Below are positions 25,270 to 39,000 of a stretch of 64,000 nt of DNA, in pieces (the first letter of the stretch is position 1; each line of letters opens with the position of its first letter). The translations under genes and the position numbers were made by a program. This DNA comes from Triglochin maritima (Eukaryota > Streptophyta > Magnoliopsida > Alismatales > Juncaginaceae), in NCBI GenBank assembly GCA_963682175.1, contig OY821772.1, positions 42,554,925 to 42,618,924 of the forward strand, read 5' to 3'. Below the pieces are notes generated by a model. It saw only the letters and a list, made by a program, of their open reading frames with translations, made no database searches and was not told the DNA's origin.

Positions 25270-27858
25270 CGTACCACGGAAACTAATATTGATTACGAAA
25301 AATTAACTTCAGACCATCTCTCAATTTTAATGCAACAAGAAACACGAATAAGATGAAAATAACAAACAATCGCGTAACACATCTAAAGCAAACCACGACA
25401 CACGTAATTTTACAAGGTTCGGCAAGATGCCTACGTCCTTGGGGGTCTCCTACGGATTTTCTTTCATTCAAGTCCTTCCCCAACAAGAGAAGTCTCCGAG
25501 ATTACAAACGTTTTGAAACAATATATCTCCCAAAGCACTCTAGATCTCTCTCTAGCCTAATCTCTCTCAAGAAAGTAAATATTGTATGTTGTGTTACAAA
25601 ATTAAGACGAAAAACCCTTTTGTATTGGGCTAAAACCGTACAAATAAACATGCAGATCGTGGGCAAACCGTCTGCAACGGTCGACCGGAATTCACCATCG
25701 GTCGACCAACTGTCTGTTTTGCGCATAACCGTCATCGTTCGGTCGACCGCTTACCCCGAGCCGGTCGACCGTGCCACGCTTCTGAACAACGTCTGGGAGC
25801 CCCTGGAAGTTCCCGGTTGACTGTGACTTAAGTTCCAGTCGACCGACCCGCGATGCTAATTCTCGACTTGAAGCTCCTGGAAGTTTTCGGTCAACCGCGT
25901 GCCCAGCACCGGTCGTCCGACTCTTGCTTCAATCCGAGCCCTGAAGGCTCTGGGAGTTACCGGTCGACCGAAACTCACATTTCGACGAATACTGGACGCT
26001 ATGGACTTTTCCGGTCGACTGTGACTTAAGTCACGGTCGACCGATGCTCCTTGTTTTCCTGTACTTAATAATTCTACAAATCAAATTGCAACAATCTTCA
26101 CCTTGGTCTAGAATTGTTACCTTAGCCATCTCTGACCCGCATCCTTCGTGCTTCCTAGAAGCACCGTTGGTGCTACCCCTCGGAGCGCTCATTCTTCTCA
26201 GTTTCTGAGGACGTTGAGAAGCTTCGAGCACAACTCAAACTTCTCTTGATTGACCACATTGGTCATCATATCTGCAGGATTGTCGCTCGTGTCGATTTTC
26301 TGGAGAACAACCTGCCCTTCCTCGATCCACTCTCGAAACTTATGGTACCTTACTTCAATATGTTTGGTCCTTGAATGGAATGTCTGATCCTTGGCTAGAT
26401 AAATTGCACTTTGACTATCGCAATGCAATTTGGTCACTTCCTGTTCCATCCCCAAAGAACTAACCAAACCCTTCAACCATATAACTTCTTTTCTGGCATC
26501 GACAGCTGCCATATACTCCGCTTCCGTCGTAGACAATGCGGTAGTATGTTGGAGAACCGATCTCCAACTCACTGGACCTCCATCCAAAGTGAACACGTAC
26601 CCTGCTGTGGATCTCCGCTTATTCAGATCCCCAGCATAATCTGAGTCAACGTACCCCTCCACCTGCCATTGTGCTCCATCTTTGGTGAACTTTAAGTTAA
26701 CATCCATGGTTCCCTTCAGGTACCTCAACAGTCACTTCAACACTTCCCAATGCTCCTTTCCTGGGTTAGCCATATAACGACTCACAAGGCTAGCTGCGTG
26801 TGAAATGCCTGGCTTAGTGCAGATCATAACATATATAACGAATCCGACTGCACTAGCATACAGAACTCTCTCCATATCTCTCTTTTCATTTTCAATAGGG
26901 GGGTTGCACTTTAACGAGAGCTTGAAGTGAGCACTAATAGTTGTGGCCACCTGCTTGGCGTTCTCGAGATTGTACCTCTCGAGTATTTTCTGGATATAGC
27001 TCATTTGAGTGAGCAAAATTCATCTTTCTCAGTATCCCTGAAGATCTCAATACCGAGAATCTTTTTTGCACTCCCAAGGTCTTTCATCTCAAACTTCCCG
27101 TGAAGTTTCAGTTTGAGATCATCTATATGCTTCATATTCATAGCCACGATCAGCATGTCATCAACATACAAAAGCAAGAACACGTGTGTACCATCTCCAA
27201 GACTTCGCAAGTAAACACAGCTATCATAGTCGCAACGTACAAAACCATTATCAATCATGAATGAATCGAACCTTTTGTACCACTGCCTCAGCGACTGCTT
27301 AAGTCCATTGAGGGACTTCTTCAGCTTGCAAACTTGTCATTCCTTGCCTCGTGTGATGAACTCATCCGGCTGCCTCATATAGATCTTTTCCTCTATGTGC
27401 CCGTGAAGAAAGGATGTCTTTACATCCATTTGCTCTAACTCCATGTTGTCCATAGCCACCATGACTAACAACACTCTAATAGAGGTATGCTTTACCACGG
27501 GTGAGAAGATCTTGTTGTAATCGACTCATTCCTTCTTAGCATATCCTTTATAACTTAACTCCTCCGTAAGAGTTGACAATTCATTCTTCCTGAAGATCTA
27601 CTTGCACCCTATCACACACTTTCCCTTGGGAAACTTCGTTAACTCCCAAGTATGATTCTTACGAAGAGACTCCATTTCTTCGGTTATGACCACCATCTAC
27701 TTGTTCCTGTCCTCTTGCTCAATGACTTCTTCGAATGTGCAAGGATCCCCATATTCGGTAATAAGTGCAAACGCAATACTAGTATCATCGTGATCATACC
27801 TTACGAGTATACTTTTTTAACATGATTTCGTGTGGAGAAATCTGAATCTATAATAAAT
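25270..27858 (-). mobile_element. Degenerate Copia element: RT-RNase H plus 3' LTR
   Basis: On the minus strand, about 27780-27600 has the start of the RT region (EEMESLRKNHTWEL). About 27258-27001 has RT with LLYVDDMLIV. About 27016-26732 continues RT, and 26728-26198 is RNase H (CDSQSAIYLAKDQTFHSRTK). Stops and frameshifts separate them. The LTR starts at 26093 (TGTTGCAATTTG on the minus strand) after a purine-rich tract and runs to about 25270. It is the same family as the LTR at 17580-18454 and carries the CGGTCGACCG array at about 25677-26043. Gag, protease, integrase and the 5' LTR are missing. The right side stops where the 2-kb solo LTR begins. Confidence 0.85.
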
Positions 27859-29044
27859 GTTCCTGGATGAGGTTCCTGAAGGGAATGTGTTCTAAAAGTT
27901 TTACTTTTAAATGTCAATTATTATGAATTGAATGAGAAATCATTTTGTTCCTTGTTTATGTTATTCGTCTTTTAGAAGTGTTAAGGAAGAGGCTCTTGGT
28001 CCTTAACCGTAGAGCTCTAAAAGATATTAGTTTACATAAAACAAAAGATATTCGCAATCATGGTAATTAACATGGGACATTAATTACCGAGTTAAGATTG
28101 TCGTGTTGGTCATAGATCATTGTAGCTCTACAAGTGAGTGACGACACAGGTATGCAAAAGAGGAAAATATTACTTTTGTATACTGAATAAACCTAATAAG
28201 TAAAATATTATAGAAATGTGTTTCTGTGTCATTAATATTTTACTGTGTCTTTGGTCCTTTGATATGAGACTTATATCTAATCACTTAAGGAATACTTAAT
28301 TAGATCAGTGTCTTGAACTATCGATCAGTGTAGTGTAAAGGCATTGGTTGGTTAAGTACAACTTTTGTTGGAGAAGATAGTTAGTCAAAAGACTATCATT
28401 GCCCCTCTTAATTGAGTGATGATATTAGTGGGCCCCTTGATAAAGCAAAGTTATAATGTGCACAATGTGATTTGAGTTAAGTCACATATTTATAACTAGC
28501 TTAAAGAGATCAAGAAATGAATACTAATACAAAGATGACACAATACTACTTTGTGTGTATTCTTAATATCATGAGGCAAGGGACAGACACAAGTGATGCA
28601 CTCCATCACTAAGTGGATCGGGTTTTGGTTCGAGTGGAATTAAGACATATAACTAATTGGGAGCTATAATGTGTAGCTAGATACCGCTTATAGCTTGTGA
28701 TATTAACCTCTTAATATCACTGCCAACTTAGTTTAGATCCTCCCATAGGTCACACCACAAAACTGGGAAACAAGAAATGGGGATTTTGAGTTCATAGGAT
28801 GTGTCGGGTTTCATGTAGAAAATATGACACATGGGGTGAACAAGCAAAATCAAAATTATGTTGTGATTAATAACATAATTAGAATCTAAATTAAATTCAT
28901 ATGTGATGTAAATATTATAGGGTGTAATGATTGATCATTACATAGGATAATATGTTACATAAGTTGTGAATTTACTACTAATCCCGAAATGTCAAATTTT
29001 GTAGGGGTTAAACCGAAATTTGACAAGTCTGCAAGACTGTGCAA

Positions 29045-29277
29045 ACGGTCGACCGGTTAATGGATAACGGTCGACCGAAGGTGCATGGTCGACCGGACGT
29101 GTCTCGACCGATAACAGGGAATTTTCGTCTGTTCGGAACGGTCGACCGAATCTATCGGTCGGTCGACCGAACATTGCGATGAAATATTCTACGTTAAGAA
29201 CGGTCGACCGAATCTCGCACGGTCGACCGAAATTGGGTTCGAGCGGTCGACCGGACCTTCGTAACGGTCGACTGGTC
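29045..29277. repeat. CGGTCGACCG palindrome cluster in U3
   Basis: About ten perfect or one-base-changed copies lie within 233 bases, many preceded by AA or CA. Spacing is irregular (about 18-50), unlike the 74-bp register of the 17.6-kb LTR. Confidence 0.85.
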
Positions 29278-29454
29278 CAGACGGTTTTATGCAGAATTAA
29301 TTTAAGAATTAATTAGATCATGCATGGAATTGGTCCATAATTGATTTAATTCGTGGCTAATATTATTTATTAATAAATAATGGATGGTTAGATGGAATTT
29401 TGCATGAAATCATGGGCAAGAGGTTGCACATGAATAGGTAATTTGGAGAGAACC

Positions 29455-29463
29455 TATAAATAG
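29455..29463 (+). promoter_or_regulatory. TATA box of the solo LTR
   Basis: TATAAATAG is a near-ideal TATA box and sits in the right place to start R in this LTR. Confidence 0.6.
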
Positions 29464-29930
29464 AGGTTATCTCATTGCCTTCCTACATCTTAATTAATAT
29501 TGTTTTTCATGCAAAATCTCTCTCCTTAATTCTCCACGAAAATTCCACAAATTCTTAAGTTTAGTTTAGTTCTTAAGAGATCATCTTCTCAAGGGAATTA
29601 AAGAGGGGTTAGTAATTGGATTCTAAACCCTATCGGAGATTGAGAGACTAGCTTCCCTCTCTCCGATCTTGTTTAGAGTTTGGTGAATACTCGGAGGCAT
29701 CCGGCGCAGCGAGGAGCATCCCCAACGTCTCTAAATCTTCAAGAAGTTGTAGAGAACTTCTAGGTATGAATTTTGGAGCCCTTGTTTGTTTAAATAGAGT
29801 TTTGAAACTAGATGTTAAAACAAACCGATGCATGCATGAAATAAATCAAAGAAAATTGTAATTGATCCTTATTATACATAAAAATTTCGAAAATATATAT
29901 GTATAATTAAACATGAAATCCTACAGTTCC

Positions 29931-31073
29931 TTGTGTAAGAGCAAAGACGACTCTAACTTATTTAAGTTGTGACGTCTAAATGAAGCCCTTTAATCACGCT
30001 TACTAATAGATAGACTTTGAACGTATTTTTTCTAAGAATAAACTCCAGATAATTAAGAGTCAATAGGAAGTAGCAAACCCAAAGCGGACACGTCGAAATA
30101 AAGAAATAATCCCACTTTAATTTTGTTAGGCGCAAGAGACAAAATAAGTTTAGTGGTTTAAGCACGCTCCCTCTCTTTAAAGATTTGTGTTGTTTGTTTA
30201 TTTAACACTTAACAACCACGAGCAGACATTAACAAATCCATCTTTTCGTTGTGGGTCGCACTTCCTTTTTGTCAACCATGAATATTGTTTTGGTTATACA
30301 ATGGACATAATTACTCCTTTTCTTTTAACTATTATCTCAAAAACATAAAAGTCTTATCTTCATTCTTTGGAATTGACGGTGTGATAATTGACATGGGACC
30401 ATTGTCAACAATGGTCATACACGCAACAAAAAAAAACCTTGGTAAAATAATAGTCTACTAATAAATTAGAGGAATGAAAATCGTAGCGTATTTAAATTTA
30501 CTTAAAGACTTGTTTTTCTACGGGAATAAAAATTATCACTGTAAAACATAAAACCAATCTAATAATATATGAGAAGAATAAAATGTGATGGAGATTAGTT
30601 ATCATGTTTAGCTGTGGTGATTGGAAAGCGAAAAATGTTGGACTTCTAACGCTTAATCGAGAAGGTGTTGTAGAAGTTTATATGCTCAAGCGGCGAACAT
30701 CAACTAGATATTATCTTTCTGGTCTGGCTAAACATTCCTGGTTTCTAGGAATTGTTTTCGATATGCAACTAACAAAATGTGAAAAGTAAAAATCCGAACC
30801 ACTGATCTCGAGTGTAATAGTTTATAAAATTTAAAATGAGCAGAAGTAGTTGTGCTTAAGAAAATTTAAAAGGATCTTTTAAATTTTTTGTAATAGTTTA
30901 ATACAAATGAGCAGAAGTAGTTGGGCTTAAGAAATTTTGATTAGACTATGAATCGGGAGCCCAGTCTAGTTCCACCACAAGGGGAATTCCCCTTCTTGAT
31001 TAGTGAACTCTTCTTATCTTATTTGGTTTATGGAATAGTTCTTATTTTTTGTTAGTTGTGATAGGAGTTACTT
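29931..31073. other. No recognised feature
   Basis: AT-rich sequence. A 61-codon ATG frame at 30604-30789 has no family resemblance and no gene context. A near-repeat (AAATGAGCAGAAGTAGTTG) occurs at about 30834 and 30906. Confidence 0.5.
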
Positions 31074-32275
31074 CTATCCAATATTACTTCTATCCAATTT
31101 AAAAAACCAGAGGAGATAGTTACTTCTATCCAACCGATCATGAACGGAAAACAAAGGGTTCGACACAAGTGAAGGAGGCGTAGGATTAGTAATATCCATG
31201 ATAATGTTATTAACACTAGAGAAAGTCATTATTACACTGGTTACGAACCAAAACAAACAATCAGTATATTAAAAAAATACTTGAGTAGAAAGATCGGAAA
31301 ACTTTGAGATTCTTGAAGCGATTAAGCACTCAGAATCTGTTTGAACCAATATTTGTAGAAGGAGAAAAAAAATGTTGATATTAAAAACTTTAAAGATCCA
31401 AATAATTTTTATGCTAAAGAAAAACACCAGATAATAAGCAAAGAAAATAAAGATTCTTACACAGAAAACTCAAGAACAGACTATAATAACCACGATCAGA
31501 GTTAAAAATCACTAGATAATGCGCGAGAAAAGGAAGAGAAGAAGAAAATAAAATAAAAAAAATAACGGCTCAAGATCGAACCAAAAGCAGAACGGAAGAA
31601 AAAGAAAATGCACACCAAATGGGAAAAAGAAACCTTCCCAATCGCTCAAGAACAGACGAGAAGAAGAAGGGCAAAGAAATAAAGAAAATGTGAAAATTTC
31701 GCAGTGGATTCTACGGAGGAAAAAGAAGAGATATGTTATATAGTAGGGCTAGGTATTTTTCAGGAGATGTTGATCGTTAGATCTAGGGTTGGTTTAAACT
31801 AAAGGTTCAGATTGTGCTAAGAAAACACATTATCTGATAGCTGTTGGACCCTATCTGTGCTCCTTGTGGATGATGGAGCATGTGATAGAAAGAAAACAAG
31901 AAGCATGGGTTTCATGGGCTGCGGAAGGAGGTGAAGTGGACCAGACTAAGAAAAAGACAAGAAGAGCTTTCCTTTTCGAGGTAGAGAAAGAATGACTGTT
32001 AGCCTTTTTTTAGCTCTGATACCATGTAGAATTTTAGAATGACACGAGAGATAAGAAACTCTTTCTCACTTAATGATTTAAATGAGAATGAGGAAATGTA
32101 TTTATAGTAGAAGTTGGTGATTACATTTACGTAACTATCAATGTGGGATTAAACATGATATAACTACATAACCTGGAAAGCAAATACAAATATAGATGAT
32201 AAGTCCATTGGACTTCGTTACAAGAGAATAAGAGGTGTGTACTAGTTGGACCTAAATAGGCCTTATGCACTAACA
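31074..32275 (-). mobile_element. Truncated Copia element: 5' LTR, primer site and gag start
   Basis: The LTR occupies 32025-32275 (TGTAGAA to CTAACA on the plus strand). Next to it 32012-32024 is the reverse complement of TGGTATCAGAGCT, the initiator-Met tRNA primer site of Copia elements. Further on in the minus direction a gag start is recognisable near 31190-31080, with DRLDRSNYLLWFFKLD. The element ends abruptly after that. The order LTR, primer site, gag fixes the minus orientation. Pol and the other LTR are missing. Confidence 0.75.
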
Positions 32276-33063
32276 GTTGGAGTCGTTGGACCGTAGTTGG
32301 TTACTTGATTTAAAGTTGGTATCTCAAGTGAAATGTCATCCCAATTCTGAGAGATCGGCTGGCTGGGCCCTCTTTTGTACCAAGGTTTCTACACAAGAAC
32401 AGTAGTCACGTGGTTTCAACTTCTTTATTTAAGGGTAATTACAGATAACACTTCTCGACTATAATCCCTGTGAATTTTAAAACATTATACTTAATTCATT
32501 TAAACTTTCAATTTTCTGATATTTTATCCTCTTTCCACCAAACAAGAGTTGTCAACTCAAACTTGAAACTCAACTTGAAATTCAGTCGATATGTGTTTGA
32601 CTCCGATTTAGCTTGAAAATAAAAGAAACAAGTAAAAAATTAAAAAAACTCCTTCCACTCAGGAACAGTAAATGAGCAAATTCGAAGTTGAAATATTTAA
32701 GGCTCGACTCGAGATTTTTATTGTTTAATTTGTACTTATTTTTTGTATTTGATAATAATATATAATAATATGTAAGGTTCGAAATTTCGACTCGATTCGT
32801 TTACACTTTACACCCATTGTTACGATAATATGTTATTTTTTCCATATATTACTATTAATTTTTATATTTTTTGTATTGCGTTCAATGATTATCCTTGATA
32901 CTAAATTATGACAAATTTAGAATTTAAATATGCATCAATTACATGTCGTATTTTCATGAAATGCCTTTAAGATTAGCATTAAATTTGGAACAAAAAAACC
33001 CAAGTTCAAAATCTCGATGGTTTCGAATTGAATTTGGAAGAGAAGACGCACAAAAAAGGTGAG
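32276..33063. other. Upstream flank of the PPR gene
   Basis: AT-rich. CGACTCGA-type words near 32705 and 32790 suggest a decayed MITE but I cannot close its ends. No promoter element stands out. Confidence 0.4.
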
Positions 33064-36000
33064 ATGCCTTCATCTTCTCCTCCTTTCCGCATAACCTCCA
33101 TCTTCCTTCTCTCCCACTTCCCCTCCACCCCGACCCTCTCCCAAATCCACCAAACCCACGCCCAACTCGTACTCCACGGCCACGCCACCTCCCGCGCCGC
33201 CCTTTCCCACCTCCTCGCCTTTTGCGCCACCTCTCTCCCCTCCCCCACGCCACCTCCCTACCCTCTCCTCCTCTTCTCCCGCCTCCAAACCCCCTCCGTC
33301 TTCGCCTCCAACAACCTCCTCCGCTGCCTCCCTCCCCGCTCCGCCCTCGCCTTCTACGCCTCCTTCCGCCGCTCCCCAACCCCCACCAACAACTACACCT
33401 TCACCTTCACCCTCCACGCCTGCGCTTCAAACGACTCCGCCGTGCTGCCACTCGAAGGATTGCAGGTGCATGCGGATGTCGTGAGGCTCGGGCAGGACGG
33501 AGACGTGTTCGTTAGGAATGCGCTGCTGCACTTTTATTGCGCGGGTGGGAGGATCGAAGATGGGAGAACGGTGTTCGAGGAAATGCCCCACAGGAGGGAT
33601 GTTGTCACGTGGAATGTGATGGTTGCTGGGTATTCTAGGGTTGGGAGGATGGATGTTTGCGAGGAGTTGTTCGGGAGGATGCCCAAAGGGGATATTGTCA
33701 CTTGGAGCACCATGATCATGGGTTACGTTCAGGTGAGAGTTGTGATTTTTGAGTATAATGTGGTCTACTAGGGATCCTACCTATTTTTATACTTGTTGTT
33801 TTGTTATTGAAGACTACAACGGATAAACACATCTCCTCGGCATTCATCAGACATTCAAGACACATCCTCTCGTATGCATACAACATAACGGGAAAACAAA
33901 ACAACAAGTATATATACGGTAGTTTCAAATGTAAACAAAATGAGAGAGATAAATAATAAAAACAACGAGTCTTCTTCTTCTTTCTTAAATTCGTCCTCAA
34001 ATTTTCTACATGGTATCAGAGCATCTCTGATCTGACCTCAGATTCCCCAAGGGTCATCACCGGTCTTCTCCTCACTGAGGGGGTTGAAGGCGGAAGAAAA
34101 ACAACCAACCAACATCCAAACCCTCAAAATCCACAAAAAACCCCGACCCGAAAAAAACCCACCAAACCATGTCGGGAAACCACCACGAAAACTCTTCCCG
34201 TTTAGTGTCTACTCTACTCAACGGGACAAATTACCTGTCCTGGGCTCGGGCGGTGTCCCTCTCCCTCAGCGGCAGGGGGAAAATTGACCACATCACTGGA
34301 ACCGCGGAAAAACCAGAAGGACCAGAAACGGAGGCCAAACAGGAAGAATGACAGACCTCCGATCACTTGGTTATGTCATGGATAATCGCATCCATGCAAC
34401 CGCAGATAGGGGAGATCTTCTTCTACAAAGACAGCGCCAAAGAACTTTAGGATGCTGTTCAAGAACACTACGGGAATGCGCAAGACTTTGCACACATCTT
34501 CAGAATCAAACAACAAATAGCGCAATCAAGACAAAACCACAAAGGAGTCACTAAGTACCTCGGTACTCTCAGAAAAGCATGGGACGAGTTGGGGGTATAC
34601 GAACCACCGACAACCGACGCACAAATAATCGGAAAAAGAACCGAACAAGACCGGATCTATCAGTTTCTGGTAGGTCTAGATCCATCCTTTGAAAACATCA
34701 GGAGTCAGGTGCTTATGGCCCCCGAGCTACCGCCGCTTGCTTCTGTCATCGCCATGATCCTTCGCAAGGAATCACGACGAAGGACCACATCTCCTTCACA
34801 AAACCAACCAACAACTGAAGCAGAAAATCAGGCGTTTTTCACCGGAATGTCACAAAACCAACATCAAAGCAACAAAAAACGTTATGGAAATCGGAAAGAC
34901 GAACACTGCGAAAACTGCAAAAAAATCGGACATAGCAAAAATAGTTGTTGGTTTCTCCACCCGCATCTCCGACCACCAAAAGACAACGATAGAAGAGGAG
35001 GAGGAGATGGGAGAGGCATATCTCACAACACTGGGGGATCATCGGGCGGGAGCGGCTACATCGCCACCACCGATGGCGGCGGCAGCCACTCGACCAACCC
35101 TAACCCTAACCTTCTTTTTATCTCACAGGAACCGCATGGAATGTCAGCAGTCGGGTCGGGAGGGTTATATACTCCAACGGATCCGACTCGCGCAATCGGA
35201 TCAGCTCCGAATCCGGGTAACAGAGATTTTTTTTTTCTCTCCACAACAGACGAATTCAGCCAACATGGGCCTAGCGGGCTCCGAAGAAAACATTCACTAC
35301 CTTATAAACAAGTTAAACGCCGTTTTGCAAACCAAACCTCCAACTTCAGGTAATTTCGCAGGTATGATAAAAACTCTTGAAAATCATATTTTAGCCCTTC
35401 AGTCTAAGAAAAATGAAAGTGATGTATGAATTATTGATTCTGATGCTACCGATCACATGACAGGCAACCCTAACTTATTACTAGATCTTAAAAGGAACTT
35501 ATTCATACTAAATAAATTTGTTAGTGTGGCTAATGGAAATCAGGTAGAAATAGAAGGAATAGGAAATATAAAATTATTAGATTAGATTACGAAAAATGTT
35601 TTGTATGTGCCTTCGTTTGAATCTAACTTGTTATCTGTTGCAAAAATCACCAAAGAACTAAATTGTAATATTATTTTCTCACCCAATGATATTGTATTTC
35701 AGGATCGTATCTCAGGGAAGACGATTGGTAGAGGAAAACTCGCCAATAACCTTTACATTCTAGACAAAAACAAACAGGCATTGCATGTAGGCAATTTATC
35801 CAAACATGAGTTATGGCATAAAAGGATAGGACATCCATCACATCCTGTTTTAAAAACGCTTTTTCCATCTATTAAGTCTGATTTATTTTGTGATGTATGT
35901 AGTTTTTCCAAACAAACTCGATTGTCATTTCATTTATCATCCATTAAAACATGACACCCATTAGAACTAATACATTCTGATATCTGGGGACCGGCCCCAA

Positions 36001-39000
36001 CTGAATCCTATAACGGGTTCAAATATTTTATCACCTTTATTGATGATTTTTCTCGTACTACATGGATTTATTTATTAAAATCAAAATCTGAAGTCTTTAA
36101 TACATTTTGTATTTTTACGAGTTTTGTGGAAAACATGTATGATTTCAAAATTAAAATTTTAAGCTCAGATAACGGTTCTGAATACACCAGTAATATCTTC
36201 CAAAATTATTTGAAACAAGAAGGAATTTTTTATCAAACTACGTGTGTTAACACTCCTGAACAAAACAGTGTGTCTGAAAGAAAAAATCGTCATCTCTTGA
36301 ATATCACACGTGCACTACTTTTTCATAACCACGTTCCAAAAGATTTTTGGTCCGATGCTGTTTTAACCGCTGCTTATCTTATTAACCGACTACCAAGTTC
36401 TCGTCTCCAAAACAAACAACCATTGGAAATCCTGACTGGCCGGAAATTATTTCTTGATCACTTACGAGTTTTTGGATGCATTGCCTTTGTTCACAGGAAA
36501 AAAGATGACAAGTTTGATTCCAATTCTCATAAATGTATTTTCTTAGGATATTCCTTTAGAAAAAAAAGGGTACAAGTGTTATGACCCAAAAAAATTGTAA
36601 ATTATATATCTCTCGGGATGTAGAGTTTGTCGAAAACAATTCGTTCTTCCGCCCAGAAACTGAAGACAACGGATCTCCAACATCACCAAACTCCAATGAT
36701 GCACCAATACCCATCACCTGCGATCCAGAAATCACCATGGTGACACCCGATCTCCAAGAAGAAGACAATGAAGAACCACACAACAACGAAGACGAAAACA
36801 TTCCAAGAAGATCTACTCGTCCTACCCGTCCACCAAAATACTTGCACAACTATATCACTTCCCAAGTCACATACCCTATCCAAAATTACCTATCATACGA
36901 ACAAATAAAAACCCATCACAAAGGTTTTTTAGGAACTATAGATAATCATATAGAACCTAAAAACTATAATGAAGCCCTAAGAAATCCAAAATGGTGTCAA
37001 GTCATGAAAGAAGAAATACAAGCCCTAGAGACAAACAACACCTGGATTCTAACCACAATCCCAAAGAAGATTAAACCAGTTGGGTGTAAATGAGTATATA
37101 AAGTAAAATACAATAGTAACGGAACCATAGAAAGGTACAAGGCAAGACTGGTAGCAAAAGGATACACACAAACCTATGACCTATATTACCTAAAAACCTT
37201 TGCTCATGTAGCTAAAATGAATACAGTTCGTGTCCTCTCCATTGCCGTAAATAAAAATTGGAACCTCTATCAAATGGATGTGAAAAATGTCTTTCTTCAA
37301 GGAAACCTCGAATAAGAGGTATATATGATCCCTCCACCAGGTTACACATCTACGAACGAGGTATGCAAACTCAACAAAGCTATCTACGGGTTAAAACAAT
37401 CTCCCCGTGCTTGGTATGCCAAACTTAGCCACTGTCTTATTTCTTACGGTTTCGATAAATCTTCCACTGATGCATCCATGTTCACCAAACATCATAAAAC
37501 CACCACTACCATAATCTTAGTCTACGTAGATGATATCATAATCACTGGAGATAGCGACCATGAGATCAACCAAATTAAACTACATTTAAAAGCAAAATTT
37601 GATATTAAAGACCTAGGACATTTAAAATATTTTCTCGGCATAGAAATTGCATATTCACAAAGAGGGTTGTTTTTATCACAAAGAAAATATGTCCTCGACC
37701 TCTTAAAAGAGACAAGAAAATTTGGAGCTAAACCAGCAAATACACCCATAGAAACTAAACTAAGGGTAAACACTACTGAAGGAGAACCTATAAAAGATAC
37801 TCAACAATATCAGAAACTTGTTGGAAAACTCATATACCTCACTGTCACAAGACCTGACATAACCTATGTTGTTAGCATTATCAGCCAATTTATGCATTCA
37901 CTTAGAACTCCTCACTTAGATATAATTACTATGATACTTAGATACATTAAGAAAACTCCAGGACAAGGATTATGGATGAAAAACAACAACTCTAACTCAA
38001 TAATTGGTTTTTCTGATACAGATTGGGCAGACAGCCACGATCGCAAATCCACTACGGGTTTCTGCATATTTGTTGGCGGAAACCTAGTGACCTGGCGAAG
38101 CAAGAAGCAAAATGTTGTTACCAGGTCCAGCGCTGAAGCAGAATACCGGGTCATGGCATCCACTACTAGCGAGCTCATCTGGCTTAGGCAACTGCTACTC
38201 GACATGGGGCAACCTTACCATCTCCCTATAAAAATGTTCTGTGATAACAATGCAGCTCGACACATAGCTTAAAATCTTGTCTTCCACGAAAGAACCAAAC
38301 ATATTGAAGTCGACTGTCACTTCATCCGTGAAAAGATTCAGGCAAAGGAAATCGAGGTTCCCTATGTTCCCAGCAAAGACCAACTCGCCGATATCTTCAC
38401 CAAAACACTCGATCAGCCACAAGCAAACTCTATCCTATCCAAGTTGGGTCTCTTCAACTTATTTCAGGACCCAACTTGAGGGGGCGTATTGAAGACTACA
38501 ACGGTCATCACATTAAACACATCTCCTCGGCGTTCATCAAACATTCAAGACACATCCCCTCGTATGCATACAACACAACGGGAAAACAAAACAACAAGTA
38601 TATATACGGTAGTTTCAAATGTAAACAAAATGAGAGAGATCAATAATAAAAACAACAAGTCTTCTTCTTCCTCAAATTCGTCCTCAAAATTTCTACAAGG
38701 TCACACTACTATGTGTGTTATTGCTAATGAACTCGATCGATTGCATAGTGATTGTGTTGATGTTTTTGGTGTACTAGGGAAGTGGGATCAATGCATCATC
38801 TCAACTGGTTCTGGGGATTGATCGGTCTATATCATGTTTTTGACCTTTTTTATTTTTATTTTATGGTATTGTGGAATGTTGGTGTTTTCGTCGGGTTTTG
38901 GGGGGGTAAAGGTGTCACTTTTGGGTCAATCTGGTGTTGAAGAAATCGAGTTGTGACCTTGCAATTGTTTGTGTATGTGGGTCGCTAAGTAAATTGCTTA

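Larger units (their letters stand above)
27864..29925 (+). mobile_element. 2,062-bp solo LTR with perfect target duplication
   Basis: It begins TGGATGAGG and ends AATCCTACA. The same pentamer GTTCC lies directly on both sides (27859-27863 and 29926-29930). No polyprotein, primer site or polypurine tract lies inside, so it is a single LTR left by recombination. A TATA box is at 29455-29463 on the plus strand, and the CGGTCGACCG cluster (29045-29277) lies about 180-410 bases upstream. It differs in length and sequence from the 0.87-kb LTRs. Confidence 0.85.

Noticed and set aside
30604..30789. A 61-codon ATG frame
   Set aside because: No family resemblance, no splice partners and no promoter context in an AT-rich gene desert.
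32954..33417. Long Gly/Arg-rich open frames on the minus strand
   Set aside because: They are shadows of the very C-rich first coding part of the PPR gene.
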